DNA of 64,000 bases from Desulfosediminicola ganghwensis. Lineage in GTDB: Bacteria; Desulfobacterota; Desulfobulbia; Desulfobulbales; Desulfocapsaceae. Below the pieces are notes generated by a model that worked only from the letters and a program-made list of their open reading frames with translations, ran no database searches and was not told where the DNA came from. The position numbers were made by a program, and so were the translations under genes. Position 1 is the first letter of the stretch, and each line of letters begins with the position of its first letter. The stretch covers positions 2,131,001 through 2,195,000 of the forward strand of contig NZ_CP050699.1 of NCBI RefSeq assembly GCF_005116675.2. Reading direction: 5' to 3'. Of this stretch, positions 63,881-64,000 are shown in pieces.

Positions 63881-64000
63881 ATGGCACAAATTGTCGGGTA
63901 TCAACAGGGCAAGGAGCAGAAGGTTCCGCTCACCCAGGTAGCCCTGATAGTCATAGTTGGGTTTTCCCTCATCGGTTTCATGCTGGTGTCTGATCAGAAG
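63881..64000 (+). CDS. Start of a membrane protein (partial)
   Basis: The first 40 residues are in the window: a polar N-terminus, then TQVALIVIVGFSLIGFMLVS, a TM helix. It begins four bases after the permease stop, so it is probably part of the same operon. The rest lies outside the window. Confidence 0.6.
   Translation, partial: MAQIVGYQQGKEQKVPLTQVALIVIVGFSLIGFMLVSDQK

Overview
The window looks like chromosome from an anaerobic Desulfobacterota (delta-proteobacterial) bacterium, most likely a Desulfobulbales-type sulfate reducer. This is inferred from gene content only: a ferredoxin-dependent 2-oxoacid oxidoreductase, rubredoxin, a TRAP transporter, two sigma-54 activators with PAS domains, a large hybrid sensor kinase with an ABC-type periplasmic sensor, and abundant IS debris. 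No rRNA or marker gene fixes the taxon.

Region 1 (about 1-22.3 kb) is a tRNA-Phe integration hotspot. Five copies or fragments of one tRNA-Phe gene lie in the same orientation: complete at 1130 and 20372 (each with its own promoter), complete but with an acceptor-stem mismatch at 7026, and 3' fragments at 12542 and 21922. Four share one terminator hairpin. Between them sit modules of different origin: an ISL3 element with an exact 8-bp target duplication, an IS30 pseudogene, an IS256 scrap, a 68-bp near-perfect palindrome, a hybrid histidine kinase, an integrase scrap, a catabolic cluster (RidA, D-cysteine desulfhydrase, TRAP transporter, an unrecognised 416-aa protein, GntR regulator) and an M28 peptidase. 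A diverged segment of about 300 bp is repeated at both outer ends.

Region 2 (22.5-26.4 kb) holds rubredoxin, a cytoplasmic sulfite-oxidase-family enzyme, and an IS3-family element split by an intact IS30-family element.

Region 3 (26.5-40.4 kb) is a stress-tolerance island: uspA, hflC, hflK, a monooxygenase-like protein, a 98-aa coiled-coil protein, cbpM, cbpA/dnaJ, ftsH, a phospholipase D/cardiolipin synthase, a sigma-54 activator and nhaA. Two of its operons have near-consensus -24/-12 promoters with a large palindrome about 120-130 bp upstream. A third promoter plus palindrome lies at 56.2-56.35 kb, in front of a decayed copy of the same operon. The activator at 36597-38078 is the natural candidate to bind the palindromes.

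Region 4 (42.1-52.3 kb), between two copies of an 800-bp repeat, encodes an apparently complete amino-acid oxidation route: Glu/Leu/Phe/Val dehydrogenase, four-subunit 2-oxoacid:ferredoxin oxidoreductase and ADP-forming acyl-CoA synthetase, with MFS, SSS and SMR transporters and a divergent IclR regulator.

Region 5 (52.8-59.6 kb) is a second, deletion-riddled stress island: intact glucan phosphorylase and Hsp20, a uspA remnant joined to the coiled-coil gene, and a gpmA-ftsH chimera. It ends in the second 800-bp repeat and IS scraps. Region 6 (59.8-64 kb) has a CBS-PAS-PAS sigma-54 activator, a 42-aa membrane peptide, a permease and the start of another membrane protein.
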